A DNA stretch of 64,000 nt from the NCBI RefSeq assembly GCF_029714405.1, contig NZ_CP121650.1:2609001-2673000 (forward strand), read 5' to 3'. Both the position numbers and the translations under genes were made by a program. Below the pieces are notes generated by a model. That model ran no database searches and had not been told where the DNA came from. It was given only the letters and a program-made list of their open reading frames with translations. This document shows, one piece after another, positions 17,066-26,286 of the stretch. The DNA comes from Bradyrhizobium sp. CB82 (lineage in GTDB: Bacteria > Pseudomonadota > Alphaproteobacteria > Rhizobiales > Xanthobacteraceae). Position 1 is the first letter of the stretch; each line of letters opens with the position of its first letter.

Positions 17066-17850
17066 CGACCGCCGAGGTCATCGCCTATCCCGCCGCCGGT
17101 GCTGCGCTCGACATCGAGCAGGTCAGCCACGCCTTCGACATCGACGGCGCCGCGCTTCCGGTGCTCAGCGATGTCAGCATCGCCGTCGAGCCCGGCGAGT
17201 TCGTTGCGCTGCTCGGTCCGTCCGGCTGCGGAAAGTCCACGCTGCTGCGGCTGGTCGCGGGCCTGGAGAAGCCGAGGTCGGGCGCCTTGCGCGAGGACGA
17301 GAGCCGTATCACGCATCCGCATCCCTCCCGTGTCGTCGTGTTCCAGGATCCGACGCTGTTCCCTTGGCGCACGGTCTGGAACAACGTCGCACTCGGCCTC
17401 GAGGCCCAGGGCATCCTGAAGAGCCAGCGTTCGCGCGTCGATGCCGCGCTCGATCTCGTCGGGCTGTCGGCCTTCCGCAACGCCTATCCGCACCAGCTCT
17501 CCGGCGGCATGGCGCAGCGCGTTGCACTCGCACGCGCGCTCGTCAACGATCCCAAGATCCTCATCCTCGACGAGCCGCTCGGCAAGCTCGACTCGCTGAC
17601 CCGCATCACGATGCAGGCCGAGCTCGTCTCGCTCTGGCAGCGCAAGAGGTTTACGACGTTGCTGGTGACGCATGACGCCGAGGAGGCGCTGGTGCTGGCC
17701 AACCGCGTCATCGTGTTCAGCGAGCGCCCGGCGCGTGTCAAGGCGGACATCCGCGTCGACCGACCCTATCCGCGGCATCGTGGCGATCCCTATCTGGCGG
17801 AGCTGCGCCGCCAGATCCTCGGGCTGCTGGGGCTCGACGCCACATGGTAG
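17059..17850 (+). CDS. ABC transporter ATPase, SsuB-like
   Basis: A 263-residue ATPase energising the neighbouring permease. Walker A GPSGCGKST (53-61), Q-loop FQDPTLFPWRTVWNN, signature LSGGMAQRVALARAL, Walker B LILDEPLGKLD and H-loop VTHDAEEAL are all intact. The start ATG at 17059 overlaps the permease stop. The last bases overlap the next gene (17844), continuing the coupled operon. Confidence 0.93.
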   Translation: MVATAEVIAYPAAGAALDIEQVSHAFDIDGAALPVLSDVSIAVEPGEFVALLGPSGCGKSTLLRLVAGLEKPRSGALREDESRITHPHPSRVVVFQDPTLFPWRTVWNNVALGLEAQGILKSQRSRVDAALDLVGLSAFRNAYPHQLSGGMAQRVALARALVNDPKILILDEPLGKLDSLTRITMQAELVSLWQRKRFTTLLVTHDAEEALVLANRVIVFSERPARVKADIRVDRPYPRHRGDPYLAELRRQILGLLGLDATW

Positions 17851-19025
17851 CGCCGCAGGGGACGGCCGCAAAACCTCGCGCGTCGCAAGGCGAGCCGGAC
17901 TATGTCGAGCGCGCGCAGGTCCTTGCCGCAGGCTTCGCCGAGCGCGCGGCCCAGCATGACCGCACCGCCAGCTTCCCCTTCGAGAATTTCAGGGAGCTGT
18001 CGGAAGCCGGTCTGCTATCCCTGACGGTGCCGGCCGCGCACGGGGGGGCCGGAGCGGGCGCGCGCTATGCCGCGCGCATCCTCGGCATCATCGGCAAGGC
18101 CGACCCGTCGACCGCGCTGGTGCTGTCGATGCACTACATCAACCACCTCGTCATGGCGAGGAGCGCGAGCTGGCCGGCGCGGCTGTCGCGCAAGCTCGCG
18201 CGCGAGAGCGTCGAGGGCCTTGCGTTGATCAACGCGCTACGCGTCGAGCCGGAGCTCGGATCGCCGGCGCGCGGTGGGTTGCCGTCGACCATAGCGCGGC
18301 GCACCGAGACCGGCTGGCGCCTGACTGGTCACAAGATCTGTTCGACGGGCGCGCCGATCCTGAAATGGTATTTGGTCTGGGCGAGGACCGACGAGGCGGA
18401 GCCGCGCGTTGGGCAGTTCCTGGTTCCGGCGGGCCTGCCGGGCACGCGCATCGTCGAGACCTGGGACCATCATGGCCTGCGCGCGAGCGGCAGCCACGAC
18501 GTCCTCTTCGATGACGTCGTTATCCCGCTGGAGTCCGAGATCGATGTCCGCAGGCCCGCGGATTGGCGCGCGCCGGATGTCACGCAGGCGATCGTGCACA
18601 CGGTATTCGTCGCCGCGATCTATGACGGCATCGCGCGGGCCGCGCGCGACTGGCTCATCGAGTTCTTGAAGCACCGCGTCCCCGCCAGTCTGGGCGCGCC
18701 GCTGTCGACACTGCCTCGCGCCCAGGAGGTTCTCGGCGCCATCGAGGCACGGCTTGCCGTAAATGGCAGGCTGATCTCTTCATTTTCCGGCGACTTCGAC
18801 GACGGGGCCTCGCTCTCGGCCGCCGAATCCAACGTCATCAAGCTGACTGTGACCAACAACGCCGTCGCCGTGGTCGAGGACGCGCTGTCGCTGACCGGCA
18901 ATCACGGGCTCACCCGCGCCAATCCGCTGGAGCGGCATTATCGCGACGTGCTGTGCGGCCGCGTGCACACCCCGCAGGATGATTCCACCCGCATCGGCCT
19001 CGGCCGTGCCGCGCTCGGACTTTGA
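17844..19025 (+). CDS. Acyl-CoA dehydrogenase-fold flavoprotein, SfnB/DszC-like
   Basis: A 393-residue flavoprotein of the acyl-CoA dehydrogenase fold. Visible segments: FPFENFRELSEAGLLSLTVP, GGAGAGARYAARILGIIGKA, TGHKICSTGAPILKWYLVWA, LRASGSHDVLFDDV and the C-terminal LTGNHGLTRANPLERHYRDV. In sulfur-scavenging clusters this fold commonly serves as an FMN-dependent monooxygenase or desulfurisation enzyme (SfnB, DszC) rather than a fatty-acid enzyme. Its place between the sulfonate ATPase and an SsuD-like gene supports that reading. The substrate is unknown. Confidence 0.8.
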   Translation: MVAPQGTAAKPRASQGEPDYVERAQVLAAGFAERAAQHDRTASFPFENFRELSEAGLLSLTVPAAHGGAGAGARYAARILGIIGKADPSTALVLSMHYINHLVMARSASWPARLSRKLARESVEGLALINALRVEPELGSPARGGLPSTIARRTETGWRLTGHKICSTGAPILKWYLVWARTDEAEPRVGQFLVPAGLPGTRIVETWDHHGLRASGSHDVLFDDVVIPLESEIDVRRPADWRAPDVTQAIVHTVFVAAIYDGIARAARDWLIEFLKHRVPASLGAPLSTLPRAQEVLGAIEARLAVNGRLISSFSGDFDDGASLSAAESNVIKLTVTNNAVAVVEDALSLTGNHGLTRANPLERHYRDVLCGRVHTPQDDSTRIGLGRAALGL

Positions 19026-19045
19026 GACCAACAAGGAGACGATCA

Positions 19046-20146
19046 ATGTCGATCGAGTTCATCGGCTACATCAGCACCAACAATTCATCCGAGACCATCG
19101 TTCGGGAAGGGCCGATCCTCAATCCGACCCACATCGAGACGGTTGCCAAGGCGCATGAGAATGCCGGCTTCGATCGTGCACTACTGGCGTTTCATTCGAC
19201 GACGCCGGACAGCCTGCAAGTGGCCCAGCACGTCCTCAATGTGACTGATCGCCTCAACGTGCTGATCGCGCAACGGCCCGGGTTCACTGCGCCGACGCTG
19301 CTGGCGCGGCAGTTCGCCGTGCTCGACCAGTTCTCCCGCGGCCGTGTCGCGCTGCACGTCATCACCGGCGGCAACGCCACCGAGCTTCGGCAGGACGGAA
19401 ACACGCTCGACGACAAGGACGCGCGCTACGCTCGCACGTCTGAAGTCCTGGACATCGTGAGGCTGGAATGGACCAGCGACAAGCCGTTCACCTACAAAGG
19501 CAAGTACTACCAGGTCGAGAATGCCTTCTCGCAGGTGAAACCATATCACCCTGACGGCATCCGCATCTATTTTGGCGGCGCCTCGGATGCCGCGATCGAC
19601 GTCGCCGGCAAGCACGCCGACACCTTCGCGCTCTGGGGCGAATCTTACGCCCAGGTGCGCGACGTCACCTCGCGCGTGCATAACGCAGCCGTCCGGCAGG
19701 GGCGACCGACGCCGCGCTTCAGCCTGTCGGTCCGGCCGATCATCGCGCCGACCGAGAAGCTGGCCTGGGAGAAGGCGGAAGCGATCCTTGCGCGTGCGAC
19801 CGCGCTTCAGGACAAGACCGGCTATCGCAAGCCGGCCGACGGCCATGCCACCGCCGGCGCGCGCCGACTGCTTAGCCTCGCCGATCAGGGCAGCCGCATC
19901 GACAAGCGCCTGTGGACCGAGATCGCCAAGCTGACCGGTGCGAACAGCAATACCACTGCGCTCGTCGGCACGCCCGAGCAGGTCGCCGAGGTCTTCGGCG
20001 ATTACTACGACCTCGGCATCTCGCACTTCCTGATCCGCGGCTTCGATCCCCTGATCGATACCATCGAGTATGGCCGCGAGCTGATTCCGTTGACGCGCGA
20101 GCTGATTGCCAAGCGTCAAGTCGCCCGCGGTGAGGCCGCGGAATGA
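19046..20146 (+). CDS. LLM-class flavin monooxygenase, SsuD-like
   Basis: A 366-residue luciferase-like monooxygenase related to alkanesulfonate monooxygenase, which uses FMNH2 and O2 to release sulfite from sulfonates. Family segments: FDRALLAFHSTTPDSLQVAQ, VLIAQRPGFTAPTLLARQFA, VALHVITGGNATELRQDGNT, YYQVENAFSQVKPYHP and GTPEQVAEVFGDYYDLGISH. The ATG at 19046 has AAGGAG upstream. Its stop overlaps the next start (ATGA at 20143-20146). No flavin reductase gene is next to it. Confidence 0.9.
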   Translation: MSIEFIGYISTNNSSETIVREGPILNPTHIETVAKAHENAGFDRALLAFHSTTPDSLQVAQHVLNVTDRLNVLIAQRPGFTAPTLLARQFAVLDQFSRGRVALHVITGGNATELRQDGNTLDDKDARYARTSEVLDIVRLEWTSDKPFTYKGKYYQVENAFSQVKPYHPDGIRIYFGGASDAAIDVAGKHADTFALWGESYAQVRDVTSRVHNAAVRQGRPTPRFSLSVRPIIAPTEKLAWEKAEAILARATALQDKTGYRKPADGHATAGARRLLSLADQGSRIDKRLWTEIAKLTGANSNTTALVGTPEQVAEVFGDYYDLGISHFLIRGFDPLIDTIEYGRELIPLTRELIAKRQVARGEAAE

Positions 20147-21081
20147 TCCGGCTTATGCTGGCCGGCGCGATGCTGTTCGGTTCACTCGACCTTGCAGCAG
20201 CGCAAACCACCCTGCGCGTCGGCGACCAGAAGGGCAATGCACGGGCCGTGATGGAAGCGGCAGGCCAGCTCAACGACGTGCCCTACAAGATCGAGTGGAA
20301 GGAGTTTCCGGCGGCCGCGCCGCTGCTCGAGGCGCTCAGCGCCGGCGCGATCGAGACCGGCCTCGTGGGCGACGCGCCCTTCACCTTCGCCGCGGCCTCG
20401 GGCGCGCCGGTGAAGGCGATCGCTGCGATCCGGCAGACGCGCGAGGGGCTTGCGATCCTCGTGCCCGAGACCTCGCCCATCAAGAGCTTCGACGATCTGC
20501 GCGGCAAGAAGATCGCAACGGGGCGCGGTTCGATCGGCCATCAGCTCATTCTCGCGGCGCTGGAGAAGAACGGCTGGATTGCGAGCGATGTGCAGATCGC
20601 ATTCCTCGCGCCATCCGATGCCAAGATCGCCTACAGCCAGGGATCGGTCGATGCCTGGTCGACCTGGGAGCCCTATGTCAGCCAGGAGGAGGTGCTGTTC
20701 AAGTCGCGCCGCATCATCACCTCGGAAGGCCTGACGCCGGGCCTCAGCTTTCAGGTGGCGCGGCCCGAGGCCATCCGTGACAAGCGAGCCGAGCTGACCG
20801 ACTTCATCCGGCGCCTCACCGCAGCGCGGGCCTGGTCTCTGGACAACGTGAACGGCTATGCCGAGACCTGGGGTAGGCTGATGAACATCCCGACCGCGGT
20901 CCCGCAAAACTGGCTCTCGCGCGCAAAAATCCGCATCACGCCGATCGATGACAGCGTGGTCGTGGACGAGCAGGCCACGATCGATCTCTATTTCCGCTGG
21001 GGTCTGATCAAGCAGAAGCTCGACGCCGCGGGCATCGTCGATCGCTCCTTCTCGGACGCGATCGCAAAGGCGGGATTGTAG
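20143..21081 (+). CDS. ABC transporter aliphatic-sulfonate-type binding protein (SsuA-like)
   Basis: A 312-residue periplasmic receptor with a short signal peptide ending near LAAAQ. It shares with the receptor at 13500-14486 the start TLRVGDQKGNARAVMEAAGQ, EFPAAAPLLEALSAGAIETG, DAKIAYSQGSVDAWSTWEPY and SEGLTPGLSFQVARPEAI. It is the last gene of the sulfonate operon. With those at 13500 and 14971 it makes three receptors for one visible permease/ATPase pair. Confidence 0.88.
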   Translation: MIRLMLAGAMLFGSLDLAAAQTTLRVGDQKGNARAVMEAAGQLNDVPYKIEWKEFPAAAPLLEALSAGAIETGLVGDAPFTFAAASGAPVKAIAAIRQTREGLAILVPETSPIKSFDDLRGKKIATGRGSIGHQLILAALEKNGWIASDVQIAFLAPSDAKIAYSQGSVDAWSTWEPYVSQEEVLFKSRRIITSEGLTPGLSFQVARPEAIRDKRAELTDFIRRLTAARAWSLDNVNGYAETWGRLMNIPTAVPQNWLSRAKIRITPIDDSVVVDEQATIDLYFRWGLIKQKLDAAGIVDRSFSDAIAKAGL

Positions 21082-21120
21082 GTCTCGTGTCCCTGACGAG
21101 GCCGAAGAGCTGCTGAGGGG

Positions 21121-21472
21121 CCGCGTGCAGATCATCAATCTCTGGCGGCCGACCCGCGGCCCCTGGCGCGATTCTCCGCTTGCAATGGCTGACGGCACGA
21201 CGGTCGCACCCGACGATCTCGTCGCCTCCGAGCTGATCTATCCCAACCGCCGCGGCGAAACCTATTCAGTGAAATACAACCCGAACCATCGCTGGTTCTA
21301 TTTCCCAGGGATGACGCGGGATGAAGCGCTGCTGCTGAAGTGCTATGATTCCGCGGCCGACGGCCGTATCCGCTTCGGGCCGCATACCGCCTTTGTCGAT
21401 CCAACTACGCCGACCGACGCACCGCCGCGCGAAAGCATCGAACTGCGCACGTTGGTTTTTCACAAACCGTAA
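21121..21472 (+). pseudogene. C-terminal remnant of a CmcJ/NvfI-type oxygenase-like gene
   Basis: The reading frame QIINLWRPTRGPWRDSPLAM through YNPNHRWFYFPGMTRDEALL to DAPPRESIELRTLVFHKP matches the C-terminal 110-120 residues of CmcJ/NvfI-like proteins, which are usually about 270 residues. No N-terminal part is found upstream; the sulfonate receptor ends 40 bases earlier. The nominal start has no convincing RBS. I treat it as a truncated remnant, although a short expressed protein cannot be excluded. Confidence 0.65.
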
Positions 21473-21576
21473 CAATGTGTGATGGCACTTCCGGTCTTGG
21501 ACCGGCAGTGCTTGGGGAACTTCAGGGAACAGATCGACGTTTGCAGCGCCGGGCAGGGCCAACCCGGAGGGGTGCC

Positions 21577-21876
21577 GTGCGAGCTCTGACGACTTTATTG
21601 TTCTGTTTTGTCACCTTTTCTCTAGCGCATGCTGAAAACGGACTTGCCTCATATTACGGATACGGAAAAACCGCTGGGAACGGCGAGATGACCTGCGCTC
21701 ACCGGACGCGTCCGTTTGGCAGCGTGCTCACGGTGTCCTATCGCGGGCGCTCGATCCAGTGCCGGGTCAATGACCGCGGTCCCTTCATTCGTGGCCGTAT
21801 CGTCGACCTCTCCGTTCCCGCCGCCCGCGCGCTCGGCATGATGAGCGCCGGCGTGGTGCGGGTCTCCCTGCAATAG
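21577..21876 (+). CDS. Short secreted RlpA-like double-psi beta-barrel protein
   Basis: A 99-residue secreted protein: signal peptide 1-19 (VRALTTLLFCFVTFSLAHA), then a minimal double-psi barrel GLASYYGYGKTAGNGEMTCA, CRVNDRGPFIRGRIVDLSV and a final GVVRVSLQ. The GTG at 21577 is placed by the CGGAGG site 7-11 bases upstream. It lacks a lipobox and has two Cys (40 and 62) that could form a disulfide. It is a smaller relative of the lipoprotein at 957-1502. The RlpA catalytic Asp is kept in DRGP/VVD-type motifs; the cell-wall role is inferred. Confidence 0.8.
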   Translation: MRALTTLLFCFVTFSLAHAENGLASYYGYGKTAGNGEMTCAHRTRPFGSVLTVSYRGRSIQCRVNDRGPFIRGRIVDLSVPAARALGMMSAGVVRVSLQ

Positions 21877-21937
21877 GCAAGCGTCTGCCGGCGAGCCCGC
21901 TATAATACCCCCAACCAAATGGCGAGGGGGCGTCGTA

Positions 21938-23107
21938 ATGGCGAAGATCAGGGTGGGGCTCGTCGGCTGCGGCTTCGTGTCGGAGCTGCATATGCATGCG
22001 TTTCGGCGCGTCTATGGCGTGGATGTCGAAGTTGGGGCAGTGGCCGCGCGCGGCGACCATGTCGTCGAGTTCGCCCGCCGCCATCAGATCCCGCGCAGCT
22101 ATCGCAGCTTTTCCGACCTGATTGCAGATGACGATATCGACGTCGTCGACATCTGCACGCCGCCCAATCTGCATGCGACGATGATCGTTGCGGCCATGCA
22201 GGCGGGCAAGCACGTGATCTGCGAAAAGCCCTTTGCCGGCTATTTCGGTCGCCAGGGCGACAAGCAGCCGATCGGGAAGCACGTGCCGAAGGCATTGATG
22301 TATGAGCGCGTGCTGGAGGAGATGGAGGCGACCCGCGCGGCCGTCGAACGTACCGGCAAGCTCTTCATGTATGCCGAGGACTGGGTCTACGCGCCGGCGG
22401 TGACCAAGACCGCGGAAATCATCAGGGCGACGAAGGACAAGATCCTGTTCATGAAGGGTGAGGAGAGCCACTCCGGCTCACATGCCGCGCACGCCGCGCA
22501 ATGGGCGATGACCGGCGGCGGCTCGCTGATCCGTATGGGGTGCCACCCGCTCTCAGCGGTGCTGTACCTGAAGCAGGTCGAAGCGAAAGCGCGTGGCGAG
22601 ACGATCAGCATCGCGAGCGTCACCTGCGACGTCGGCAACGTCACCGCCGGTCTCAAGCCGGAGGAGCGCACCTACATCAAGGCCAACCCGGTCGACGTCG
22701 AGGATTGGGGCACGCTCACCATCACCTTCTCCGACGGCACCAAGGCGACGGTGTTGTCCGGGGACATGATCATGGGCGGCGTGCGCAATCTGATCGAGAC
22801 CTACACGAGTGGCGGCTCGCTGTTCGCCAACATCACGCCGAACACGCATCTGATGAGCTACCAGACCAGCGAGCAGAAGCTCGCCTCGGTTTACATCACC
22901 GAAAAGGTCGATCGCAAAACCGGCTGGCAATATGTCTGCCTCGAGGAGGAATGGACGCGCGGCTATTTGCAGGAGATCCAGGATTTCATGGAGTGCGTGG
23001 CGACCGGTCGGCAGCCGTTGTCGGATCTGGCGCTGGCGTTCGAGACCATCAAGGTGAATTACGCCGGCTACTGGGCCGCGGATGAGGGCCGGCGGGTGGT
23101 GTTGTGA
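21938..23107 (+). CDS. Gfo/Idh/MocA-family NAD(P)-dependent oxidoreductase
   Basis: A 389-residue dehydrogenase of the glucose-fructose oxidoreductase/inositol dehydrogenase type, acting on sugars or cyclitols. The Rossmann start VGLVGCGFVSELHMHAF, DVVDICTPPNLHATMIVAAM and the catalytic-lysine motif ICEKPFAGYF are present. The C-terminal half carries the beta-sheet substrate domain (GMHP-like segment IRMGCHPLSAVLYL). It is preceded by GAGGGGGCG before the start. No transporter is directly attached, but a CUT2 sugar importer starts 2 kb downstream. Confidence 0.9.
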   Translation: MAKIRVGLVGCGFVSELHMHAFRRVYGVDVEVGAVAARGDHVVEFARRHQIPRSYRSFSDLIADDDIDVVDICTPPNLHATMIVAAMQAGKHVICEKPFAGYFGRQGDKQPIGKHVPKALMYERVLEEMEATRAAVERTGKLFMYAEDWVYAPAVTKTAEIIRATKDKILFMKGEESHSGSHAAHAAQWAMTGGGSLIRMGCHPLSAVLYLKQVEAKARGETISIASVTCDVGNVTAGLKPEERTYIKANPVDVEDWGTLTITFSDGTKATVLSGDMIMGGVRNLIETYTSGGSLFANITPNTHLMSYQTSEQKLASVYITEKVDRKTGWQYVCLEEEWTRGYLQEIQDFMECVATGRQPLSDLALAFETIKVNYAGYWAADEGRRVVL

Positions 23108-23131
23108 CGCTCCCGGCGGGGCCGCGGCGCG

Positions 23132-23213
23132 GGTGAGGGGGACTCTCCGCGGGTCCGTCTCTCACCGTCTTCGTGGAGACCCCCCTCACCCCAACCCTCT
23201 CCCCGCAAGCGGG
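23132..23213. repeat. Partial dispersed intergenic repeat with long inverted arms
   Basis: Arms GGTGAGGGGG (23132-23141) and CCCCCTCACC (23181-23190) pair perfectly, followed by CCAACCCTCTCCCCGCAAGC. This pattern resembles the CCTCACCC/CTCTCCCC elements common between convergent genes in Bradyrhizobium. It lies between two converging genes and may act as a transcript end. Confidence 0.6.
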
Positions 23214-23249
23214 TCGAGGAAGCGCAGTCTCGCCGTGGCCGCAAAATCC

Positions 23250-24557
23250 CTACGCCCCGTATGTCGATCCTTTCGGCAGCGGGAACACCGGGTCTTGTGT
23301 GCGAATATTCGTCGGCCACACCACCGAGATGTGCTCGCCGGCATTTTGCATCACGACCGGTGTCGAGCGCTCGTTCTGGCCGGAGAGCGGCGTGCCCGGT
23401 GGGAAGAATTTCACGCCGTAGCCCTGGATGGTGCCGCCCGCGGGGATATCGACGTCGAGCGCAGCCTTGCGGATCGCATCGGGCTCGAAGCTGCCGTATT
23501 TTTCCTTCGCCACCGGCAGCACATTGTTGAGCAGCACCCAGGTCTGGTTGAAGCCCATCGAGCAGTGTGGCGGCACGTCTGTCGCGCCGGTCTTCTGATA
23601 GCGCGAGACCATGGTCTTGATGAGATCGCCCATGCCGGGCGCGAGCTTCGAGGGGTCGAGCAACTGCGCCGGCACCGGGTCGATGTTGCAGAAATTGTCG
23701 ATGTCAGCACCAAACGTCGCGCGCAGCTTGTCGAGCTGGCTGTAGCCGGCGCCGGCGCCGAACAGCATCTTGAAGCGCAGCCCGCTCTCGCGCGCCTGGC
23801 GCAGGAACAGCGTGATGTCGGGATTGTATCCGGCATGCGAGATCACGTCGGCCTTGGCGCGCTTGATCTTCGTCACGAGCACCGAGAGATCGGGCGCCGA
23901 GGCCGAATAGCCCTCCTTAAGCACGACCTGAACTCCAGCTTCCTTGGCGTAGGTCTCGTCGGCTGCGGCCACGCCCACCCCATAGGGGCCGTCCTCGTGG
24001 ATCAGCGCGACCTTGACGTCCTTCGGGTCCATGCCGAGTTTGCCCTTGGCGTGCTCGGTGAGGAAGCCTGCGAAGGCCTGGCCATACTGGTCGGAGTGAA
24101 TCTGCGCGCGAAAAACGTATTGCAGGTTCTTGTCCTTGAACACGGCGGTCGACACCGCGGTCGTGATCCAGAGGATCTTCTTCTGCTGTTCGACCTTGGC
24201 CGCGAGCGGGACCGCGTGCGCACTTGCATAGACGCCGTTGATGATGTCGACCTTCTCCTGATCGATCAGGCGTGTTGCCTCGTTGATCGCAACATCGGGC
24301 TTGCTCTGGGAATCGGCGGCGACAGGGACGATCTTGGTCTTGCCGCCGATGCCGCCCTTCTCGTTGACGAGGTCGATCGCGATCTGTGCGCCGATCGAGG
24401 AGGCGACCGAGCCGCCCGCCGCAAATGGGCCGGTCAGATCGTAGATCACGCCGATGCGCAATGTTTCAGCCTGTGCTTGGGCGCGCGTCCAATCGAGGCT
24501 GAGTGCGGCGGCGGCAGCCGCCGAGGTCTTCAGCAGCGCCCTGCGTGAAGTCGGCAT
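23250..24557 (-). CDS. ABC transporter binding protein, branched-chain amino-acid type, Tat signal
   Basis: A 435-residue Peripla_BP_6-type receptor. The N-terminus TSRRALLKTSAAAAAALSLD is a Tat-like signal. The mature start LRIGVIYDLTGPFAAGGSVA and IDLVNEKGGIGG are diagnostic of the LivK-like group. The GGTIQGYGVKFFPPG and C-terminal segments suggest a non-amino-acid substrate (aromatic, amide or similar), as in many rhizobial paralogues. It has no permease or ATPase beside it, so it is an orphan receptor. It converges with the Gfo/Idh/MocA gene. Confidence 0.88.
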   Translation of the reverse strand: MPTSRRALLKTSAAAAAALSLDWTRAQAQAETLRIGVIYDLTGPFAAGGSVASSIGAQIAIDLVNEKGGIGGKTKIVPVAADSQSKPDVAINEATRLIDQEKVDIINGVYASAHAVPLAAKVEQQKKILWITTAVSTAVFKDKNLQYVFRAQIHSDQYGQAFAGFLTEHAKGKLGMDPKDVKVALIHEDGPYGVGVAAADETYAKEAGVQVVLKEGYSASAPDLSVLVTKIKRAKADVISHAGYNPDITLFLRQARESGLRFKMLFGAGAGYSQLDKLRATFGADIDNFCNIDPVPAQLLDPSKLAPGMGDLIKTMVSRYQKTGATDVPPHCSMGFNQTWVLLNNVLPVAKEKYGSFEPDAIRKAALDVDIPAGGTIQGYGVKFFPPGTPLSGQNERSTPVVMQNAGEHISVVWPTNIRTQDPVFPLPKGSTYGA

Positions 24558-25090
24558 CCTATCCTCCCTTTGAACCGTCGTCTGAGACGGGTTTTACGCT
24601 TGTTTTCGCGGAGTATTTGGAGGGGTGGCCGGAAAGTCAACATGCGTGGAGTAGGCAATTCGGACATGCCGCCGACCGGGATCGAGGTTGTTCGCATGAT
24701 CGGCGCACGCCTCGCCCGACCGCCAAAGCCGCACTTTTCCCTGAGTCTCATTCTTTTTGCGCCGTGCCTCGCGACGAGGTCGCCGAAAGCCGACTGGCCC
24801 ATCGCCGCCGTGGCTTGCCTGCTCGCCGCGCATCAAGCCTGCTGCGAACATCCGCTTGTCGGCCGTGCATTTTCTGCTGCGGCGGACGAGGCCGCAATGC
24901 CTCCCGCAATTGTGATGGTTAGCCGTGATCGCACGCAGCGCGCCGTGCGCTCCGACCGGCATTCTTCTTGTGCGCGTCGGAGGTTGCGTGCCATCCTAGC
25001 CGGGCAAATTGCATGGGAAGCCCAATTCCCGGCATGGCCATCGAGCCAGTTTTTAAGGGTTGGAACGCAAAACGCTCAAGGAGAAGGGAC
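24558..25090. other. Divergent intergenic region, no gene recognised
   Basis: About 530 bases between the orphan receptor and the CUT2 operon. Several open frames cross it on both strands, but none has a RBS or recognisable protein; they are Arg/Ala/His-rich as expected from GC-rich DNA. It presumably carries the two divergent promoters. I see no clear operator. Confidence 0.45.
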
Positions 25091-26221
25091 ATGGAATGGA
25101 CGCATCGTCTTGCAGGGCTGGCTTGCGCCGGTCTCCTGCTATCCCCGGTCAGTGCTTTGGCAGGCCCCAAGGTCGTGTCCGGTCCGGGCGCCGATCCCGG
25201 ATGTTTCAAGCCTTGGTCCAGCCAGACCAAGTTCTTCCAGTGGGATAAGAAGCCGGGGCCTTACAAGATTGCCCTCGTCAACGGCTTCGTCGGCAACACC
25301 TGGCGCATCCAGATGGTGAAGACGGCGAAGGCCTTTGCCGAGCAGCCCGGCATCAAGGAGAACATCAAGGAGTTCAAAGTGGTCTCCACCGGCACCGATG
25401 TTGCAGCGCAACTCGGAGCGATGGAGGACTTCATCAATCAGGGCTTTGACGGCATCGTCACCATCGCGGTGGCGCCCGACGGTTTCGACCGCATCATCCG
25501 TCTCGCCGACAAGAACAACGTGGTGGTCGTACCCTTCGACAACATCCTCGACACCGACAAGGTGATGATGGTCAACGAGGACCAGAAGGAAATGGGCCGC
25601 ATGTCGGCGAAATGGATCATGGATGAAAGCGGCAAGAAGTCCGGCGACATCCTGGAGGTGCGTGGCCTGCCCGGCAATTCCGTCGACCGCGACCGCCATC
25701 TCGGCTTCCGCGAGGTGATGGAAGCGCCCGGCAACAGCTTCAAGATCACCGAAGTGGTCGGCAATTGGGATACCGGCACCTCGCAGAAGGTGACGGCGGA
25801 CGCGCTTGCGGTGCACGGTCATTTCGACGGCGTGTTCACGCAAGGCGGCTCCGACGGTACCGTGCAGGCGATGATGGCGGCCAAGCATCCCTTCGTGCCG
25901 ATGTCGGGCGAGGGCGAGAACGAGTATCGCAAGCAGATCGCCGATCACGCCAAGGACGGCCTCAAGGGCATGTCCTACGGTCAGTCGCCGGCGCTGGTCG
26001 CCATCGCCATGAAGGCGGCGATCTCGGCGCTGCAGGGCAATCCCATGCCGCAGCTGATCTCGATCCCGATTCCGGTCGCGACCTACAAGGATCTCAAGGC
26101 CGGCACCAACTACTGGCCCGACCTCAGCGCGAACTTCTTCGCGCCGAACCAGTTCACGCCCTGCGGCGTGAACTTCACCGCGCCGGAGATCATGGCGCAA
26201 AGCGAAAAGAACACCCAGTGA
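25091..26221 (+). CDS. CUT2 ABC transporter sugar-binding protein
   Basis: A 376-residue RbsB-type (Peripla_BP_4) receptor. A signal peptide (residues 1-24) is followed by an extra N-terminal stretch with GADPGCFKPWS before the domain begins KIALVNGFVGNTWRIQMVKT. The first domain carries FINQGFDGIVTIAVAP, and the hinge is followed by EVRGLPGNSVDRDRHLGFRE. The ATG at 25091 follows GAGAAGGGAC. It is the first gene of a four-gene importer unit with the ATPase and two permeases; the sugar is unknown. Confidence 0.9.
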   Translation: MEWTHRLAGLACAGLLLSPVSALAGPKVVSGPGADPGCFKPWSSQTKFFQWDKKPGPYKIALVNGFVGNTWRIQMVKTAKAFAEQPGIKENIKEFKVVSTGTDVAAQLGAMEDFINQGFDGIVTIAVAPDGFDRIIRLADKNNVVVVPFDNILDTDKVMMVNEDQKEMGRMSAKWIMDESGKKSGDILEVRGLPGNSVDRDRHLGFREVMEAPGNSFKITEVVGNWDTGTSQKVTADALAVHGHFDGVFTQGGSDGTVQAMMAAKHPFVPMSGEGENEYRKQIADHAKDGLKGMSYGQSPALVAIAMKAAISALQGNPMPQLISIPIPVATYKDLKAGTNYWPDLSANFFAPNQFTPCGVNFTAPEIMAQSEKNTQ

Positions 26222-26286
26222 CAGAGCTGGAGATATCCAGCTTGCGGCCCGGCCTTGGCCGGGCCGCCGCTGCGTGAGGACGCCCC

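Noticed and set aside
23082..24548. A 488-codon open frame on the plus strand opposite the orphan receptor
   Set aside because: It lies antisense to a clear Tat-signal binding protein, is His/Arg/Leu-rich with no recognisable motif, and is the mirror frame expected from GC-rich codon bias.
24570..25319. Plus-strand open frame spanning the CUT2 leader
   Set aside because: It crosses into the start of the binding-protein gene in another frame, has no RBS and lacks recognisable domains.
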